Under the pieces are notes generated by a model, which worked only from the letters and a program-made list of their open reading frames with translations, was not told where the DNA came from and searched no databases. A DNA stretch of 23,754 bases, taken from JAAYYM01 sp964483545 (GTDB taxonomy: Bacteria > Bacillota > Clostridia > Lachnospirales > Lachnospiraceae). Both the position numbers and the translations under genes were made by a program. Below are positions 22,052 to 23,754 of this stretch, piece by piece. The stretch spans positions 1 through 23,754 of the forward strand of contig CAZACC010000028.1 of NCBI GenBank assembly GCA_964483545.1, read 5' to 3'. Each line of letters begins with the position of its first letter. Position 1 is the first letter of the stretch.

Positions 22052-23754
22052 CTAAGAATATTCGCGAATTCCCGTTATATCTGCTTCAATCATCATAGAG
22101 TAATTCGTATAGTAGACGACAAAGCCTGGTTTCCCCCCTCCGGGCTTTTTAACGTTTTTCTTTTCAGTATAGTCGATCTCAACCTTTTCTTGCCCACGTC
22201 CTTTGGAATAAAATGCGGCCAGCCTCCCAGCCTCTTCAAAGGCACGATCCGGCAAATCTGTCTCTCCATTTGCTTTGAGCACAATGTGAGAGCCTGGAAT
22301 CCCTTTTGCATGGAACCACCAGTCATTTCCTGTGGCAAACTTAAAGGTCAGTTCATCATTTTGATAATTATTTTTTCCGACATAGATATCATAGCCATCA
22401 CTACTAATGTAATGAAATGGTTTGCTGGTTATCTTTTCTTTTTTCATACCAGGCTTTCTGTGCTTCCGGATATAGCCACTTTCCGTCAGCTCATCCTTGA
22501 TCTGTACCAAATCAGCCTCCTGCAGAGCAATATCCAGTGATGTCAGTATGGATTCTAGATGGGCAATTTCATCCTTTGTTTCCTGAAGCAGTGTTGCTAA
22601 TGCCTCTTCGGTTCTTTTTAGCTTGTTATATTTATCAAAATATTTTTTCGCATTTTCTCCAGGCGTCAGCATAGAATCAAGTGGAATGGTAATCGTTTGA
22701 TCTGTATAGTAATTCAGGGCTTCAAATGATTTACAGCCAGATTCTAGATTGTAGCCGTAGGTATTGATGAGTTCGCCATATACCTTATATTGATCCTTTT
22801 TTTCAGTATCTCGCAGTTGTTTGAGTTGAAGATCATATTTCTTTGTGTTCCGCTCCAGGGCTGTCTGTGTTATTTTTCTGAGGTCAACGGATTTTTGACG
22901 GATGCGTGTGACGATGTTTTTTGTGGCATAATAAGTCTCGAGTATTTTTGATATAGAGGGATCCTTATGACATTCACAGTCTTCGTATTGCTGCAGAAGA
23001 ACTGGGGAAAACTCTATGGGAACCCCGTCTTTTGATATGATATTTGGTGAAAATAAGTGTAGATTCACATCCTCCATCAGTTGCAGAAACTGTTTTCCGA
23101 CATGCGTCAGGATATCGGTATCGATTGTGTTAGCAGGCTGCGCAGACTCAACAGAAGAACGATAACAGATTTCCTCTGCGATGACGGGAGATATCCCTGT
23201 AAAGGAGGAGTAGATAGCCTTTGCAAGCGGCATTGGTTTGTTTTTTATGATTGACACAAAGGTATCCACATCAGTCAGGTTGACTGGATCTTGCTTGTCC
23301 TGCATTTCAGGAATGAAATAATCACGTCCAGGCAATACTTCACGTACAGAGCTGATAGCATTGGATATATGCTTGATACTGTCGATGATCATTGCTTGAT
23401 CATTCAGAAAAATAATATTGCTGTGTTTCCCCATGATTTCGATAACAAGTGTTTTTTTGCATAAATCTCCAAGTTCATTCAGATGCTCTATTTCGAAACG
23501 AACGATACGTTCCAATCCAGGCTGTGTGATGGATATAATTCGCCCATTCTGGATATGCTTTCGAAGCAGCATGCAGAAATTGGGTGCTGTCATGGGACTT
23601 GGTTTATTGGTATCAGTGAGATATAAAAAAGGAAGAGAAGCACCTGCAGAAATCAATAGACGCTGCTGTCCTCCCTTATTCTTGATGGTAAGCATCAGTT
23701 CATCATTTTCAGGCTGTGCAATTTTATAGATTCTTCCGTCTAAAAGAGTCTGAT
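22052..23754 (-). CDS. rqcH: RqcH / NFACT family ribosome quality-control protein (5' end cut by window edge)
   Basis: Bacterial Rqc2/NEMF homologue that binds split 50S subunits carrying stalled peptidyl-tRNA and drives C-terminal alanine tailing for degradation. The frame remains open through the right edge: upstream of the first in-window Met (23695) the residues LLDGRIYKIAQPENDEL continue the normal NFACT start, so roughly 15-20 N-terminal residues lie outside. It has an NFACT-N domain, a middle helix-hairpin-helix and coiled-coil region (about the central 200 residues, rich in Lys/Glu/Leu), and NFACT-R near the C-terminus with DWWFHAKGIPGSHIVLKANGE. Older annotations call it fibronectin-binding protein FbpA. 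It is the only clear minus-strand gene and converges on glgA. Confidence 0.95.
   Translation of the reverse strand, partial: QTLLDGRIYKIAQPENDELMLTIKNKGGQQRLLISAGASLPFLYLTDTNKPSPMTAPNFCMLLRKHIQNGRIISITQPGLERIVRFEIEHLNELGDLCKKTLVIEIMGKHSNIIFLNDQAMIIDSIKHISNAISSVREVLPGRDYFIPEMQDKQDPVNLTDVDTFVSIIKNKPMPLAKAIYSSFTGISPVIAEEICYRSSVESAQPANTIDTDILTHVGKQFLQLMEDVNLHLFSPNIISKDGVPIEFSPVLLQQYEDCECHKDPSISKILETYYATKNIVTRIRQKSVDLRKITQTALERNTKKYDLQLKQLRDTEKKDQYKVYGELINTYGYNLESGCKSFEALNYYTDQTITIPLDSMLTPGENAKKYFDKYNKLKRTEEALATLLQETKDEIAHLESILTSLDIALQEADLVQIKDELTESGYIRKHRKPGMKKEKITSKPFHYISSDGYDIYVGKNNYQNDELTFKFATGNDWWFHAKGIPGSHIVLKANGETDLPDRAFEEAGRLAAFYSKGRGQEKVEIDYTEKKNVKKPGGGKPGFVVYYTNYSMMIEADITGIREYS

Noticed and set aside
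22060..22069. Perfect 10-base palindrome ATTCGCGAAT as a protein-binding site
   Set aside because: It lies within the last codons of rqcH with no promoter nearby; single short palindromes are common by chance.
21956..22540. Plus-strand open frame of 194 codons over the glgA-rqcH junction
   Set aside because: It runs through the terminator hairpin and antisense to the conserved NFACT-R region of rqcH; no ribosome binding site or family features.

Overview
The window looks like chromosomal core DNA from a Gram-positive Clostridia bacterium, most likely family Lachnospiraceae. The grounds are moderate-to-low GC, strong AGGAGG-type ribosome binding sites, sigma-A promoters with TATAAT boxes, and a Firmicute gene order (Asp23/YqhY-nusB-xseA-xseB-ispA-dxs-tlyA-nadK-argR-recN). 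Genus is not determinable by eye. Nearly all genes are on the + strand. I see no insertion sequences, phage genes, CRISPR arrays, tRNA or rRNA.

Layout. (a) 1-4128: phosphate/envelope signalling. phoU (cut at the left edge), an OmpR/PhoB-type response regulator and its sensor kinase are followed by a secreted SH3-NlpC/P60 cell-wall hydrolase. The hydrolase has its own consensus promoter, and just downstream of the -10 box lies a perfect TGTAAC-N5-TGTAAC direct repeat, the type of site bound by WalR/PhoP-family regulators. (b) 4138-6890: RNA biology. rpsO (S15), with promoter, structured leader and terminator, then pnp, preceded by an 86-nt hairpin and followed by a terminator. (c) 6891-7366: a roughly 475-bp gene-free AT-rich spacer with a cluster of DnaA-box-like 9-mers and the deoB promoter with an overlapping palindrome. 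(d) 7367-11470: deoB, prfC and a transglutaminase-like lipoprotein, closely spaced. (e) 11496-20399: a ten-gene compact operon from an extended -10 promoter: Asp23/YqhY, nusB, xseA, xseB, ispA, dxs, tlyA, nadK, argR, recN. (f) 20424-21926: glgA with its own promoter, ending in a large hairpin shared with (g), the convergent rqcH/NFACT gene, cut at the right edge.

How the genes work together. Block (a) senses phosphate or envelope state and probably feeds wall remodelling. Block (b) couples ribosome assembly to RNA decay. Block (e) combines antitermination, exonuclease VII, isoprenoid precursor synthesis (Dxs plus a prenyl synthase), rRNA methylation, NADP synthesis, arginine control and DNA repair. 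rqcH rescues stalled large ribosomal subunits.

Most interesting points: the WalR/PhoP-like box on the wall hydrolase promoter right beside a two-component system; the DnaA-box cluster; structured rpsO and pnp leaders; and the absence of the sporulation genes (spoIIIA cluster before Asp23/nusB, spoIVB-spo0A after recN) that flank this block in spore-forming relatives. I did not find a clearly new multi-gene system; most of the window is conserved core genome.
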